Notes: generated by a model from the sequence alone, not told the origin. A stretch of DNA of 64,000 nucleotides from DASRDU01 sp035652435 (GCA_035652435.1 DASRDU010000035.1:1-64000); one strand, 5' to 3'; counted from the stretch's first letter, positions 44,729 through 53,157 are shown. Numbers and translations: made by a program.

Positions 44729-45874
44729 ATGCTGACGCTGATCGAAAACGGCTCAGTCTTTGCGCCGGAACCACGGGGGCGACGGGCCGTCCTGCTCGTC
44801 GGCGACAGGATCGCCAGGGTCGGCGAGGTTGATCGCGACGCGCTCGAAAGGTCGGGCCTCGAACTCGTCGTCATTGACGCGAGCGATTGCGTGGTCACGC
44901 CCGGATTCATTGACCCGCACGAGCATCTGATCGGCGGCAGCGGCGAGCGGGGCTTCAGCACGCAGACGCCGGAAATAACGCTCGGCGAAATCGCCGGCGC
45001 GGGCATCACCACGGTCGTCGGCTGCCTCGGCGTGGATACGACGACGAAGACTATGCCGGCGCTGCTCGCCAGAGCGAAGGCCCTCGGCGAGGAAGGGCTG
45101 ACGGCCTTCATCTGGTCGGGCGGTTACAACGTGCCGCCGACGACGCTGACCGGCTCGCTGCGCACTGACATGCTCTTTGTTGAAGAGGTGATCGGCGCGG
45201 GCGAGGTCGCGATCTCTGACACGAGGGCGACCGAACCGACTCTCGAAGAACTGGCGAGGCTGGTGAGCGAGGCGCACACGGGCGGGATGCTCAGCCGGAA
45301 GGCGGGCGTCACGCATTTTCACGTCGGCGATCACCGCGCGCGCCTGCGACCGCTGCGCGACCTCGTCGAGGCTTACGCCGTCGAGCCCGGGTGGCTCTAC
45401 CCGACGCACGTCGAGCGCAACCGCGAACTCATGCGCGAGGCGGCGGCCTTCACGCGAACCGGGGCTTTCGTTGACATAGACACGATGGAAGAAGACCTGC
45501 CCGAGCAGTTGCGCTTCTTTATTGATGACGGCGGCGACCTCAGGCAGCTGACGGTCTCATCGGACGCGGCGATTTCGAGCCCGCGCACTCTGTCCGGGCA
45601 GCTTCGCGCCTGCGTGATCGAGTACAAGCATCCTCTTGAAGAGGTGCTGCCGCTCGTGACGGCCAACACGGCGCGGGCGCTCAGCCTCGAACGCAAAGGC
45701 AGGCTCGTGCCGGGTTGTGACGCCGACGTGCTGGTACTCAGGCGCGATTCGCTGGAGCTGGTGGAGGTGATCGCGAGGGGGCAGCGGATGGTCAGCGGCG
45801 GCAGACTGATCGTCACGGAAAAGTTTCTCGCCCACAGTAACAGGAGTATTTCGCTTTATGGCAGAAAGCCGTAA
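44729..45874 (+). CDS. iadA: isoaspartyl dipeptidase (beta-aspartyl peptidase)
   Basis: The protein has 381 residues of the amidohydrolase fold. It splits beta-Asp-X dipeptides, here probably beta-Asp-Arg released by CphB, into free amino acids. Metal ligands: the HxH in GFIDPHEHLIGG, His in VTHFHVGDHR, His in YPTHVERN and Asp in TVSSDA. The E. coli bridging Lys appears as Glu (IGAGEVAISD), a form I believe is common in the family. The position between cphA and cphB, overlapping the latter, supports a cyanophycin role. Confidence 0.9.
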   Translation: MLTLIENGSVFAPEPRGRRAVLLVGDRIARVGEVDRDALERSGLELVVIDASDCVVTPGFIDPHEHLIGGSGERGFSTQTPEITLGEIAGAGITTVVGCLGVDTTTKTMPALLARAKALGEEGLTAFIWSGGYNVPPTTLTGSLRTDMLFVEEVIGAGEVAISDTRATEPTLEELARLVSEAHTGGMLSRKAGVTHFHVGDHRARLRPLRDLVEAYAVEPGWLYPTHVERNRELMREAAAFTRTGAFVDIDTMEEDLPEQLRFFIDDGGDLRQLTVSSDAAISSPRTLSGQLRACVIEYKHPLEEVLPLVTANTARALSLERKGRLVPGCDADVLVLRRDSLELVEVIARGQRMVSGGRLIVTEKFLAHSNRSISLYGRKP

Positions 45875-46796
45875 TGGCCGCCGCGCCGCTGCGGGGAAAG
45901 GGCGGAAGGCGGGACAGCAGAAGGATGGAAAGAGGCCGGCCGCCGGGTCAGCGCGGCCCGCCAGAGGCACGCTCATCATCATCGGCGGCAGCGAGGACAA
46001 GCGCGAGACGAAAGTGATCCTGCGCGAGGCCGTCCGGCGCATCGGCTCCGGGCGGCTCGTCATCTCGACGCTCGCGAGCGATTACGGCGAAGAGGTGTGG
46101 GAACTCTACCGCCGCATCTTCACCGAACTCGGGGTCCGTCAGATCGGGCATCTGGGCATCGAGTATCGCGACGAATCGGAGGGAGACCCGCGACTGGACA
46201 TCCTCGCGGGCGCGACGGCCATGTTTTTCACGGGCGGCGATCAGCTCAGGATCACCACCAGACTCGGCGGCACGCCGCTCAGTGACCGGATCGAGGAGAT
46301 ATTCAGGCGCGGCGGCGTGATTGCCGGGACTTCGGCGGGCGCATCGGCCCTTGGCGAAATGATGCTGGTCGGCAGCCCCGGCGGGGGGCTGTTCAAAGTC
46401 GGCGATATGGTGCAGATGGTCCCGGGTCTCGGGCTGCTCAGGAACGTGATCATTGATCAGCATTTTTCCGAGCGCGGGCGAATCCGGCGGCTGCTCGGTG
46501 CCGTCGCGCAGAACCCGCGCATGCTCGGCATCGGGATTGACGAGGACACGGCCATCATCGTGGAGAACGAGGCGGATTTTCAGGTCCTCGGCGCCGGCGC
46601 CGTCTACGTGGTTGACGGCCACGATCTGAGCTACACGAATATTTCTGAAGACGCGCTCGGCAGCACGATGTCGGTCTTCGGCGTGAAGCTGCATGTGCTG
46701 AGTCAGGGCGACGGCTTCAATCTGAAAACCCGCCAGCCAGCGAGCCTCTCTGCCGACGCCGCAGAGCAGAAGGTCAGGGCGGAAAAAGTCAGTTGA
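45858..46796 (+). CDS. cphB: cyanophycinase
   Basis: The protein has 312 residues, a peptidase S51-type serine exopeptidase that releases beta-Asp-Arg dipeptides from cyanophycin. Nucleophile Ser in VIAGTSAGASALGE, plus AMFFTGGDQLRI, RNVIIDQHFSERGR and GIGIDEDTAIIVE. The first 35 residues are a Lys/Arg/Gly-rich extension before TLIIIGGSED, longer than usual; it might bind the polymer. The gene overlaps iadA by 17 bases. Confidence 0.93.
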   Translation: MAESRNGRRAAAGKGRKAGQQKDGKRPAAGSARPARGTLIIIGGSEDKRETKVILREAVRRIGSGRLVISTLASDYGEEVWELYRRIFTELGVRQIGHLGIEYRDESEGDPRLDILAGATAMFFTGGDQLRITTRLGGTPLSDRIEEIFRRGGVIAGTSAGASALGEMMLVGSPGGGLFKVGDMVQMVPGLGLLRNVIIDQHFSERGRIRRLLGAVAQNPRMLGIGIDEDTAIIVENEADFQVLGAGAVYVVDGHDLSYTNISEDALGSTMSVFGVKLHVLSQGDGFNLKTRQPASLSADAAEQKVRAEKVS

Positions 46797-46916
46797 GCCG
46801 GCCCGATCAGGCAGGCAAGCGCACAAATTCATCTCCCAGGTGACAGGCCGGGATCTTCAGCGCTCAGGTCACACCGAGGGCGCAACAATCAACTAAAACT
46901 GAAGAGGAGAAATCGG

Positions 46917-47189
46917 ATGAAGAAGACAGTGCTTACTTTGTTAACGACAGGAACAATCGCGGGGTCATTATGGCTCGGCGGGTGTGCGAGCAGCGACGAT
47001 CAGCGCGGGACGGGGGCCTCACCGAGTCCGGCGAATAGTCCGGCTGCCGCCACGACACCAGTCACGTCGCCGACGGAAACGCCGATGATGTCGCCGACAG
47101 TATCGCCAACCTTCTCGCCGACGATGTCACCAACCATGTCGCCGCGGACGCGCACCAGCCCGTCGCCTTCGCCGACACGCACTCCGTGA
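46917..47189 (+). CDS. small lipoprotein with Ser/Pro/Thr repeats
   Basis: The protein has 90 residues. A lipobox (SLWLGGC, Cys near 23) marks a lipoprotein. The mature part is nearly all Ser, Pro, Thr and Met, with an MSPT-type tetrapeptide repeated about seven times (TPMMSPTVSPTFSPTMSPTM), probably an extended wall-spanning or glycosylated stalk. The AGGAG site is good. No homolog recognised. Confidence 0.6.
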   Translation: MKKTVLTLLTTGTIAGSLWLGGCASSDDQRGTGASPSPANSPAAATTPVTSPTETPMMSPTVSPTFSPTMSPTMSPRTRTSPSPSPTRTP

Positions 47190-47227
47190 GCGTCCGGGTT
47201 CGGCCCGGAAGTTTCGTGCGAGGTCAG

Positions 47228-47259
47228 AGGGGAGAGAATCGAACTGATCCTCTCCCTTT
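47228..47259 (+). terminator. possible terminator after the lipoprotein gene
   Basis: An imperfect hairpin (GGGGAGAG ... CTCTCCC) followed by TTTC lies about 40 bases after the stop at 47189. Confidence 0.4.
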
Positions 47260-47277
47260 CGACCTTAGTGTCTCGGA

Positions 47278-47769
47278 TCAGCCCGACATCTTCCTGTAGA
47301 CTTCAGTCTTCTCCGGCTGGGCCTCGGTCTCGGGCGGCGGGTAATTCCCCTGCGCCTCATTCCCCGGCTGCGCCGAAGAGCCCGACGGCGGATTCACCGC
47401 CGGCAATGCGCCACCCGGCTGGGCCCAGGAGACTGACGGCGGATTCGCGGACGGCTCCTCCTCCGTGCGGGCGGAAGAAGTCTGAGGGCTGAAGGCCCGT
47501 GCCTCGTTCGCCGGCTGAACCGGAGGCGCTGACGGCTGACTCATCTCCCGCCTCCCTTCGCCGGCGGACCGCCGGCGGTCGTGGTTTGTCTCCAGCTCAA
47601 TCCGCAGGCGGCGCTGGGCGCCGGGATGAGGCGTGACGACTTCGCCATTCGACTGCGTCAGCACTTCGGTCAGCTCACTGTCGTGGACTGCCTCGGTGGA
47701 TTTTCGTTTGCGACCCGGATGGGCGCCTTTGACGAAACTGATCGGTTGATTGCAGATTCTGCATTCCAT
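47278..47769 (-). CDS. hypothetical protein with N-terminal CxxC and Pro/Ser-rich tail
   Basis: The protein has 163 residues. It begins MECRICNQPISFVKGAHPG, with one CxxC pair that could bind zinc, then a basic segment (RRLRIELETNHDRRR), then about 80 disordered residues with NPPS-x-AQPG repeats. There is no clear ribosome site, so the start is uncertain. Function unknown. Confidence 0.4.
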   Translation of the reverse strand: MECRICNQPISFVKGAHPGRKRKSTEAVHDSELTEVLTQSNGEVVTPHPGAQRRLRIELETNHDRRRSAGEGRREMSQPSAPPVQPANEARAFSPQTSSARTEEEPSANPPSVSWAQPGGALPAVNPPSGSSAQPGNEAQGNYPPPETEAQPEKTEVYRKMSG

Positions 47770-47813
47770 TTGGTTTCTCGGGGGGAGGAAAGGAATTATT
47801 ACAGGGGACTACT

Positions 47814-47926
47814 AAGGCGAAAGTAAAAAGGTAAAAGTAAAAAGTAAGCAGGAAGAATTGCTCTGAACAGTCCCCTGCCTCTGGCGCCCGGCGGACTTTT
47901 GCCTTTTACCTTTTTACTTTTGCCTT
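47814..47926. repeat. AAAGTAAAAAGG-type inverted repeat
   Basis: Arms of about 32 bases (47814-47845 and 47895-47926) made of AAAGTAAAAAGGTAAAAG wording are near-perfect complements around a 49-base GC-rich centre. The same wording occurs at 52133-52235. The AT-rich arms contrast strongly with the GC-rich genome. Confidence 0.7.
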
Positions 47927-47931
47927 TCTAT

Positions 47932-48453
47932 TTATCTGACGCTCACCTGCTCGCCTAAGACGGTGGCAGCTCTTGCCCTCTGCCGAACTGGCTTCTCCTC
48001 GGGCAGGGAGAGGCACAGCACTTTGAGTTGCAACCCTTCGTCCAGCTTCTGTAACAGCACTGTGTGCCCGTTGCTGAAGCAGATCGCGTCGCGGTACTGA
48101 TAAGGCTCGGCGCTCAACTGGAAGAAGACGACTTCTTCGCTCGGGCCGACCCCGAACTGCTTCTGCAGGCGCGGCGAGATGCCGTCCACCTGGAGCTGTG
48201 CGCCCGGCGGGATGCAGACGGCGCAGAGCGCCTTTTCGCTGTCATAATCCATCCACCTGGTCTTCTGATTCAGCCACGCCCTGAACTTCGTCCAGACGCC
48301 AGCCCCCGCCGGAACCGAGGTCTGGTATTGCAGACGTTTCAGATCATTCACTGAAGCCAGCCCCTTCGATCCGGTGCGGAACGTGTGAAGGAACAGCTGT
48401 TCACCTTCGACGGCAAGCCGGTTTCTGATGCTATGCAACGAGTAATCACACAT
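47932..48453 (-). CDS. conserved hypothetical protein (MCDYSL family)
   Basis: The protein has 173 residues. The start MCDYSLHSIRNRLAVEGEQL is typical of a conserved family of unknown function as I recall. It is a soluble, beta-rich protein (LCAVCIPPGAQLQVDGI, VVFFQLSAEPYQYRDAI). GGAGG lies 7 bases before the ATG. The AT-rich repeat begins 5 bases after the stop. Confidence 0.65.
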   Translation of the reverse strand: MCDYSLHSIRNRLAVEGEQLFLHTFRTGSKGLASVNDLKRLQYQTSVPAGAGVWTKFRAWLNQKTRWMDYDSEKALCAVCIPPGAQLQVDGISPRLQKQFGVGPSEEVVFFQLSAEPYQYRDAICFSNGHTVLLQKLDEGLQLKVLCLSLPEEKPVRQRARAATVLGEQVSVR

Positions 48454-48932
48454 AGTCTTTCCTCCTTACAAATGACAGACAAGCGCCGGATGAGGGGGCC
48501 CGAGGGGGGCCTGAACTCTGACTGCTCTTCGTCTGTGGTACTATCCCTGAAAGCCGATGACGGCCCGATGACAACTCTGAAATTGACAGGTTCCTGTAAC
48601 AATGGTTTATCTGCCTGTGGTAATGCCGGTCATTTTTACCACCCTGTGGTACTGCCCCAATACAGTCAGAGCGGACAGCAGTCCTTCTTCAATACAGCCG
48701 GGAGTCTGAAGGGTGATGCGGATTATCCCGTGCGGCTCTTCATCTCTCAGTAATTAAATATAAGGTGCGCCCGCCCGAACAGCAGCGACGCCCTCGGTCA
48801 TAGCAACTTTCAGACCTGTCTTCTCGCGGGCGTCATCTCCCCGGCGGACTCCGCCGGTACTGGACTGACTCTTGCTCACACTTCAGGGGCGGGCGGCCAT
48901 CCGCGTGACCGCCCGGACACCGCTGAACAGAA
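48454..48932. other. 479-base divergent intergenic region
   Basis: No supported gene. The middle (about 48540-48720) is less GC-rich and contains three similar GTGGTA[AC]T segments of unknown meaning. A weak sigma-54-type site is noted separately at 48861. Confidence 0.4.
48861..48875 (+). promoter_or_regulatory. weak sigma-54-type site before the L,D-transpeptidase gene
   Basis: TGGACT-GACTC-TTGC followed by T; GG-N10-GC correct and perfect -12, but two mismatches in the -24 box. The start near 48886 is 47 bases before the ATG. Confidence 0.32.
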
Positions 48933-49973
48933 ATGGCACACCTCGGAAAATGGAAAATCACATCGCCTGTCGCCACGCTGCTGGCGTTCTTGCTGACTCT
49001 CGCGGCTGGCGGCATCGTCACCCGACCGACACAATCGCCCGAAGGCGGCAGGAATAACGGCAGGGCCCGCCCCGACCCGGCCGAACTGGCCGCCCTCGGG
49101 ATCACTGTCAATTCAATTGAATCGGCCCGCTCGGATAAATTCACGGGCGGCAGAATCGAGCGGGCCGCGTTCAGGGCCGGCGATCCGCGGATCGCCATCA
49201 CGGTGGACATCCCCGCCTTTCGCCTCACCCTCTGGCAGGACAGGAAAGAGGTCGCCACTTATCAGATCGGAGTCGGGATGAAGGATTTCCCGCTGCCGGT
49301 CGGTGAGCGCGTGGTGAACGTGATCAGCTTCAACCCGAGCTGGATTCCGCCCGACAGCGACTGGGTGTACGGGCGCAGTAATGTCAGGCCCCACGAAGTG
49401 ATCAAAGCCAGCGACCCGCGCAACCCGCTCGGCAAAATCAAAATCCCGCTCGGTGACAGTTTCCTGATTCACGAGGCCGCCAAACGTTCCGACATCGGCG
49501 GCCTCGTCTCGCACGGCTGCGTGCGGATGCTGAGGCGTGACCTCTTCGATCTGGCCGAAAAGATCATCGCCGCCCGCGGCCTGCCCGTCTCCGCGAAGGA
49601 ACTCAAACTGGCACGCACGACCAGCAGAAGAAAGGACGTGCCGCTTGACGCTCCGCTGCCCGTGGATCTGAATTACGACACGCAGGTGATCGAGGGCGGC
49701 GTGCTGCGCCTCTACCCGGACGTTTACGACAACGACACCAACACGGTCGAGAATCTGCGACTGGAGCTGAGGAGCAGCGGCGTGGATGACGCCCGGCTCG
49801 ATGACCGGACGCTGAAGGAAATGCTCAAACGCGTGAGCCGAAGGTATGCGTTTGTCGTCAGCGTGGCTGACCTCAAAGCCGGGCGCGCCCTCACCGCCGG
49901 GCGGAATGTGCCGCTGACGGGTAACGCTCAGAAGAAGCCCGAGCCGCAGACGGCGCGAACGAAGCATCTGTAA
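48933..49973 (+). CDS. L,D-transpeptidase (YkuD/ErfK family)
   Basis: The protein has 346 residues. One N-terminal hydrophobic segment (about 12-30, anchor or signal) leads to a catalytic domain (about 85-215) beginning ITVDIPAFRLTLWQD and containing IHEAAKRSDIGGLVSHGCVRM, given here in part; the Cys in SHGCVRM is the nucleophile. Such enzymes make 3-3 cross-links in peptidoglycan or attach proteins to it. The C-terminal 130 residues have no recognised domain. Confidence 0.85.
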   Translation: MAHLGKWKITSPVATLLAFLLTLAAGGIVTRPTQSPEGGRNNGRARPDPAELAALGITVNSIESARSDKFTGGRIERAAFRAGDPRIAITVDIPAFRLTLWQDRKEVATYQIGVGMKDFPLPVGERVVNVISFNPSWIPPDSDWVYGRSNVRPHEVIKASDPRNPLGKIKIPLGDSFLIHEAAKRSDIGGLVSHGCVRMLRRDLFDLAEKIIAARGLPVSAKELKLARTTSRRKDVPLDAPLPVDLNYDTQVIEGGVLRLYPDVYDNDTNTVENLRLELRSSGVDDARLDDRTLKEMLKRVSRRYAFVVSVADLKAGRALTAGRNVPLTGNAQKKPEPQTARTKHL

Positions 49974-50093
49974 CACGAACACGCGGCCCGTGTGCAGAAA
50001 GTTTCAGGCGACAGGGGCTGGTGACCTGAAAGCGGCGCCTGACGCCCGGCATCGGCAGTGTGGACTGAATGTCGGGGATAAAAGACTGGCTGG

Positions 50094-50666
50094 TTATTTC
50101 GGCGGGATGAGCGGTCTGCCTTCCGTGTAAAACTTGTAGTCTTTGATGAGTACCATCCCGCGCGGCTCCCCCTTCACCTTTTTCCCCGGCCCGTCAGGGT
50201 ACGTTTTTCCATTGAACTGCAACTCGGCGTAATAGCCTCGCAGGATACCGCCGCCGGCGACGAAGACAATCAGGTTTCGCCACCCGTGCGCGCGGCGCGG
50301 GGAGGCGATAATGGGCGGCCGGGATACCTCAATGGTTGAGACCAGCCGATAGCCGCCGCCGTGCCGCGCGAAAATGTGTGTATTGCACCCGCCGGTGCCG
50401 CACAGGTGCGGGCCGACCACGTGGACAATTGCTTCGGGCGTGCCGTCTCCGTTCAGATCGAACCAATTGAGAAAATATCTGGCTTCCACTTCATCGTCCG
50501 AAAACATCTTACGCGACTCGGCCACAACGTCCGAATACATCTTACGCAGCTCGGCCACGAGGCGCGGGTCAGATCGCGTCTGAGCGGTTGCGCTGACGCA
50601 ACCAGTGGACAGAGCAAGCAGGATCAGTGCAGCAGGCCAGAGTCTGAGGGCTCGCCAGGTCTTCAT
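50094..50666 (-). CDS. putative lipoprotein with EF-hand-like loop, unknown function
   Basis: The protein has 190 residues from the ATG at 50666; nearby in-frame ATGs at 50678 and 50675 are alternatives. The lipobox LALSTGC lies near residue 20-ish. The motif DLNGDGTPEA looks like a calcium-binding repeat of the dockerin/VCBS type, and CGTGGC could form a disulfide. A 33-base tandem duplication lies near the N-terminus. Function unknown. Confidence 0.6.
   Translation of the reverse strand: MKTWRALRLWPAALILLALSTGCVSATAQTRSDPRLVAELRKMYSDVVAESRKMFSDDEVEARYFLNWFDLNGDGTPEAIVHVVGPHLCGTGGCNTHIFARHGGGYRLVSTIEVSRPPIIASPRRAHGWRNLIVFVAGGGILRGYYAELQFNGKTYPDGPGKKVKGEPRGMVLIKDYKFYTEGRPLIPPK
50495..50560. 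repeat. 33-bp tandem duplication in the lipoprotein gene
   Basis: 50495-50527 and 50528-50560 are near-identical direct copies, each encoding an 11-residue unit (KMYSDVVAE / KMFSDDEVE type). The frame is kept. Confidence 0.6.
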
Positions 50667-50740
50667 AAAGATCATCATCCCTCATCACTGCATTGGCAGT
50701 CTTCCCAAGCGACACACTCGCAAGCGTGCGCCCGCGGTAT

Positions 50741-50920
50741 TCAGGCCTTGCCGCCCTGCCTTTTTTCTTCCTTGTCGCGGAGCGATTCTTCGACCGTCTC
50801 GCGGTCGCCTTCCGCAGTGCCGGGCGTCCGGCCCGGCTGGTCGGGCAGATTTTTCGCGTTCACCTGTTCTGGCTTTTCACCCCGCCGCGGGCTGTCTTCC
50901 TGTGTGTTCTGAGCTGACAT
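50741..50920 (-). CDS. small charged protein, unknown function
   Basis: The protein has 59 residues (MSAQNTQEDSPRRGEKPEQ ... KRQGGKA), very hydrophilic and probably disordered. GAGGGG lies 6 bases before the ATG. It follows the alcohol dehydrogenase gene by 29 bases on the same strand, so it may be co-transcribed. No homolog recognised. Confidence 0.5.
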   Translation of the reverse strand: MSAQNTQEDSPRRGEKPEQVNAKNLPDQPGRTPGTAEGDRETVEESLRDKEEKRQGGKA

Positions 50921-50949
50921 ATTTTCCCCTCTTCACTCAGGCCGACGGA

Positions 50950-52119
50950 TCAGGGCCTGAGGACTATCTTGATGCACTCGTCCTGCTTGTCCCTGAAAAT
51001 CTGATAGCCGTATGGGGCATCCTCCAGTGTGAGGCGGTGGGTGATGACGAATGATGGGTCAATCTCACCCTTCTGAATGCGACTGAGCAGCGGAGCCAGG
51101 TAGCGATGGACATGCGTTTGCCCCATCCTGAAAGTCAGCCCCTTGGCGAAGGCCGCGCCGAACGGAACCTTGTCGAGGAAGCCGCCGTAGACGCCGGGGA
51201 CGGAAACCGTGCCGCCTTTGCGGCAGGCATGAATCGCCTGCCGCAGCGCGGTCGGGCGATCCGTCGCCAGATAGACAGCCGCCTTCGCGCGGTCAAGCAG
51301 GGCATCGGGCGTGGTGCCGTGCGCTTCGAGCCCGACGGCGTCAATACAGGCGTCGGGGCCGCGCCCGCCGGTCATCTCCTTCAACTGGTCGAAGACGTCG
51401 GCTTCGGCGAAGTTGATCGTTTCGGCCTTGCCGGCGGTTTCGGCCAGCCGCAGGCGTTCAGGCACCTCATCAATCGCGATGACGCGCTCGGCGCCGAGCA
51501 GCCAGGCGCTTTTGATGGCGAACTGCCCGACGGGGCCGCAGCCCCAGACCGCGACGGTGTCGCCGGGCCGGATCTGGCAGTTCTCCGCCGCCATATAACC
51601 CGTCGGGAAAATATCGGAAAGAAAAAGTACCTGCTCATCGCTCATTCCTTCGGGGATTTTGACCGGGCCGACATCGGCGAACGGCACGCGCACGTACTGG
51701 GCCTGCCCGCCCGCGTAACCGCCGTAGAGGTGCGAGTAGCCGAACAGGCCCGACCCCGAATAGCCGTACAGCTTTTCCAGCATCCGCGCGTTCGGGTTCG
51801 TGTTGTCGCACAGCGCCCAGAGGTCCTTCTGGCAGAAGAAACACCTGCCGCAGGCGATGGTGAAGGGGACGACCACGCGGTCACCCTGCTTCAGCTTTTT
51901 GACTTCCTTGCCGACCTCGACGACTTCACCCATGAACTCGTGGCCAAGGATGTCGCCCTTCTCCATCGTCGGGATGTAGCCGTCGTAAAGGTGCAGGTCG
52001 GAGCCGCAGATCGCCGACAGCGTGATTTTGATAATGGCGTCGTGCGGGTTGATGATCTTCGGATCAGGCACGCTGATCACCCGCACGTCGTTCTTCCCGT
52101 ACCAGCAGAGCGCTCTCAT
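50950..52119 (-). CDS. zinc-dependent alcohol dehydrogenase (MDR family)
   Basis: The protein has 389 residues. The catalytic zinc site is set by Cys in ICGSDLHLYDG and GHEFMGEVVEVG; the structural zinc lobe is CGRCFFCQKDLWALC, given in part. The Rossmann motif VWGCGPVGQFAI binds NAD(P). The layout is closest to glutathione-independent formaldehyde dehydrogenase or threonine-dehydrogenase-like members. Substrate not defined by sequence. The gene is preceded by an AT-rich repeat. Confidence 0.85.
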   Translation of the reverse strand: MRALCWYGKNDVRVISVPDPKIINPHDAIIKITLSAICGSDLHLYDGYIPTMEKGDILGHEFMGEVVEVGKEVKKLKQGDRVVVPFTIACGRCFFCQKDLWALCDNTNPNARMLEKLYGYSGSGLFGYSHLYGGYAGGQAQYVRVPFADVGPVKIPEGMSDEQVLFLSDIFPTGYMAAENCQIRPGDTVAVWGCGPVGQFAIKSAWLLGAERVIAIDEVPERLRLAETAGKAETINFAEADVFDQLKEMTGGRGPDACIDAVGLEAHGTTPDALLDRAKAAVYLATDRPTALRQAIHACRKGGTVSVPGVYGGFLDKVPFGAAFAKGLTFRMGQTHVHRYLAPLLSRIQKGEIDPSFVITHRLTLEDAPYGYQIFRDKQDECIKIVLRP

Positions 52120-52132
52120 TGAATTACCTCCC

Positions 52133-52235
52133 CGTGAAAACGTAAAAGTAAAAAGTCAGAGGGCCGCAACTGCCCCAATCAACATTGGCCGACCCGGGCG
52201 CTGCGGACTTTTGCCTTTTTACTTTTGCCTTCCTG
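52133..52235. repeat. AAAGTAAAAAG-type inverted repeat, second copy
   Basis: The wording CGTAAAAGTAAAAAGTC on the left and ACTTTTGCCTTTTTACTTTT on the right are imperfect complements around a GC-rich centre, as at 47814-47926. Its right end supplies the last codons and the stop (GRQK, TAA at 52219-52221) of the SRPBCC gene. Confidence 0.65.
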
Positions 52236-53028
52236 ATGTCGCGCTGCGGCCCGAGGGCTGGCCTTCGACCGAAGGGGTCTCGCCCGCTTCCATCACCTGC
52301 TTGAAGTGGCGCAGGTCTTCCGCGACCTGCTGCGCGGGCTCTTCGCCGAAGAGTTTCGCGACGAGCGAGCCGAGCGAGCCGGCGGGCGGTTCGTAGTTGA
52401 GCGCGACTTTGACTTCGGTGCCGCGCCCATTCGGGGCCCGCTCAAATCGCACGGAGCCGGCGTTGGGGATCTGCGAGTCTTCCAGTGAGCGCCACGCGAT
52501 CAGTTCATTGGGCTTCTCGTTGATGATCTCGGCGTCCCATTCGACGGTCGTGCCGGCCGGGGCGCTGGCCACCCAGTGTGAGCGCTTCTCGTCAATCACG
52601 CGGACAGTTTCGAGGTGGCTCATGACGCGCGGCAGGTTCTCGAAGTTGCGCCAGAAGCGGAAAAGCTCTTCGGGCGGCTTGTTGATGGTCACACTCTTCT
52701 CGACCTTGATGCCTTCTCCATGCCGCACGCTCGCGTTCAGGCCCCCCTTCTCGCTCGTGCTGATGCCGAGCGCATGGTAGATGTCGCAATGCCCGGTCAC
52801 GCCGCGATAGATCAGGCTGCCGCCGGCGAGCGCGAGCAGGATGCCGCCGAAACCGCCGTGCCTGAGGCCGTAGAGCGCGAGCGCGCCGCCGCCAAGGCCC
52901 GACACCCAACGCTCGTTTTCACTGATGTTGATCTGACGGTGTCGGCCCATCGGGCCGGCGGGAATTCTGTGGACGATGGTGTGGTGGGATTGCGGATGAT
53001 CTGCGAGTGATCTTTCGGATGCTGACAT
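52219..53028 (-). CDS. DUF2892 + SRPBCC domain membrane protein
   Basis: The protein has 269 residues from the ATG at 53028 (GAGGAG upstream). Residues about 35-85 are a glycine-rich hydrophobic DUF2892-like segment. Residues about 110-245 form an SRPBCC/cyclase-like domain (INKPPEELFRFWRNFENLPRV, SHWVASAPAGTTVEWDAEI), paralogous to the C-terminal half of the protein at 37266. The last few residues and the stop come from the AT-rich repeat, so the tail may differ from the ancestral end. Confidence 0.75.
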   Translation of the reverse strand: MSASERSLADHPQSHHTIVHRIPAGPMGRHRQINISENERWVSGLGGGALALYGLRHGGFGGILLALAGGSLIYRGVTGHCDIYHALGISTSEKGGLNASVRHGEGIKVEKSVTINKPPEELFRFWRNFENLPRVMSHLETVRVIDEKRSHWVASAPAGTTVEWDAEIINEKPNELIAWRSLEDSQIPNAGSVRFERAPNGRGTEVKVALNYEPPAGSLGSLVAKLFGEEPAQQVAEDLRHFKQVMEAGETPSVEGQPSGRSATSGRQK

Positions 53029-53112
53029 GATCATGCTCCTCGAAACCACCCCGGGGGTGGTTTCATCATTTCAGGTCGTCGTTGGCGGCGCCCTGCGACT
53101 CCTCTGCAAATG

Positions 53113-53157
53113 AAGTGCGATCCGGCGGGCCTCGTTCAAGTCTGCCGGATCGCACTT
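53113..53157. terminator. 14-bp perfect hairpin, possible terminator
   Basis: AAGTGCGATCCGGC (53113-53126) and its complement (53144-53157), 17-base loop. It lies between two leftward genes, 90 bases past the stop of the upstream one (53248). The T-run is weak. Confidence 0.45.

Noticed and set aside
45160..45230. Glu in place of the carbamylated Lys of E. coli IadA.
   Set aside because: As far as I recall many members of the family carry IGxGE here, so it is probably a normal variant.
47060..47180. Short regular repeats that could suggest a CRISPR or tandem array.
   Set aside because: They are codon-level repeats encoding MSPT-type units in a lipoprotein, with no spacers.
48385..48753. A 122-codon rightward frame overlapping the start of the MCDYSL-family gene.
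   Set aside because: The overlap is with a conserved gene on the other strand; no domain or promoter supports it.
53106..53120. Leftward TCGCAC-TTCAT-TTGCA resembling a sigma-54 site before the SRPBCC gene.
   Set aside because: The essential GG of the -24 box is CG, and the sequence overlaps a terminator-like hairpin.
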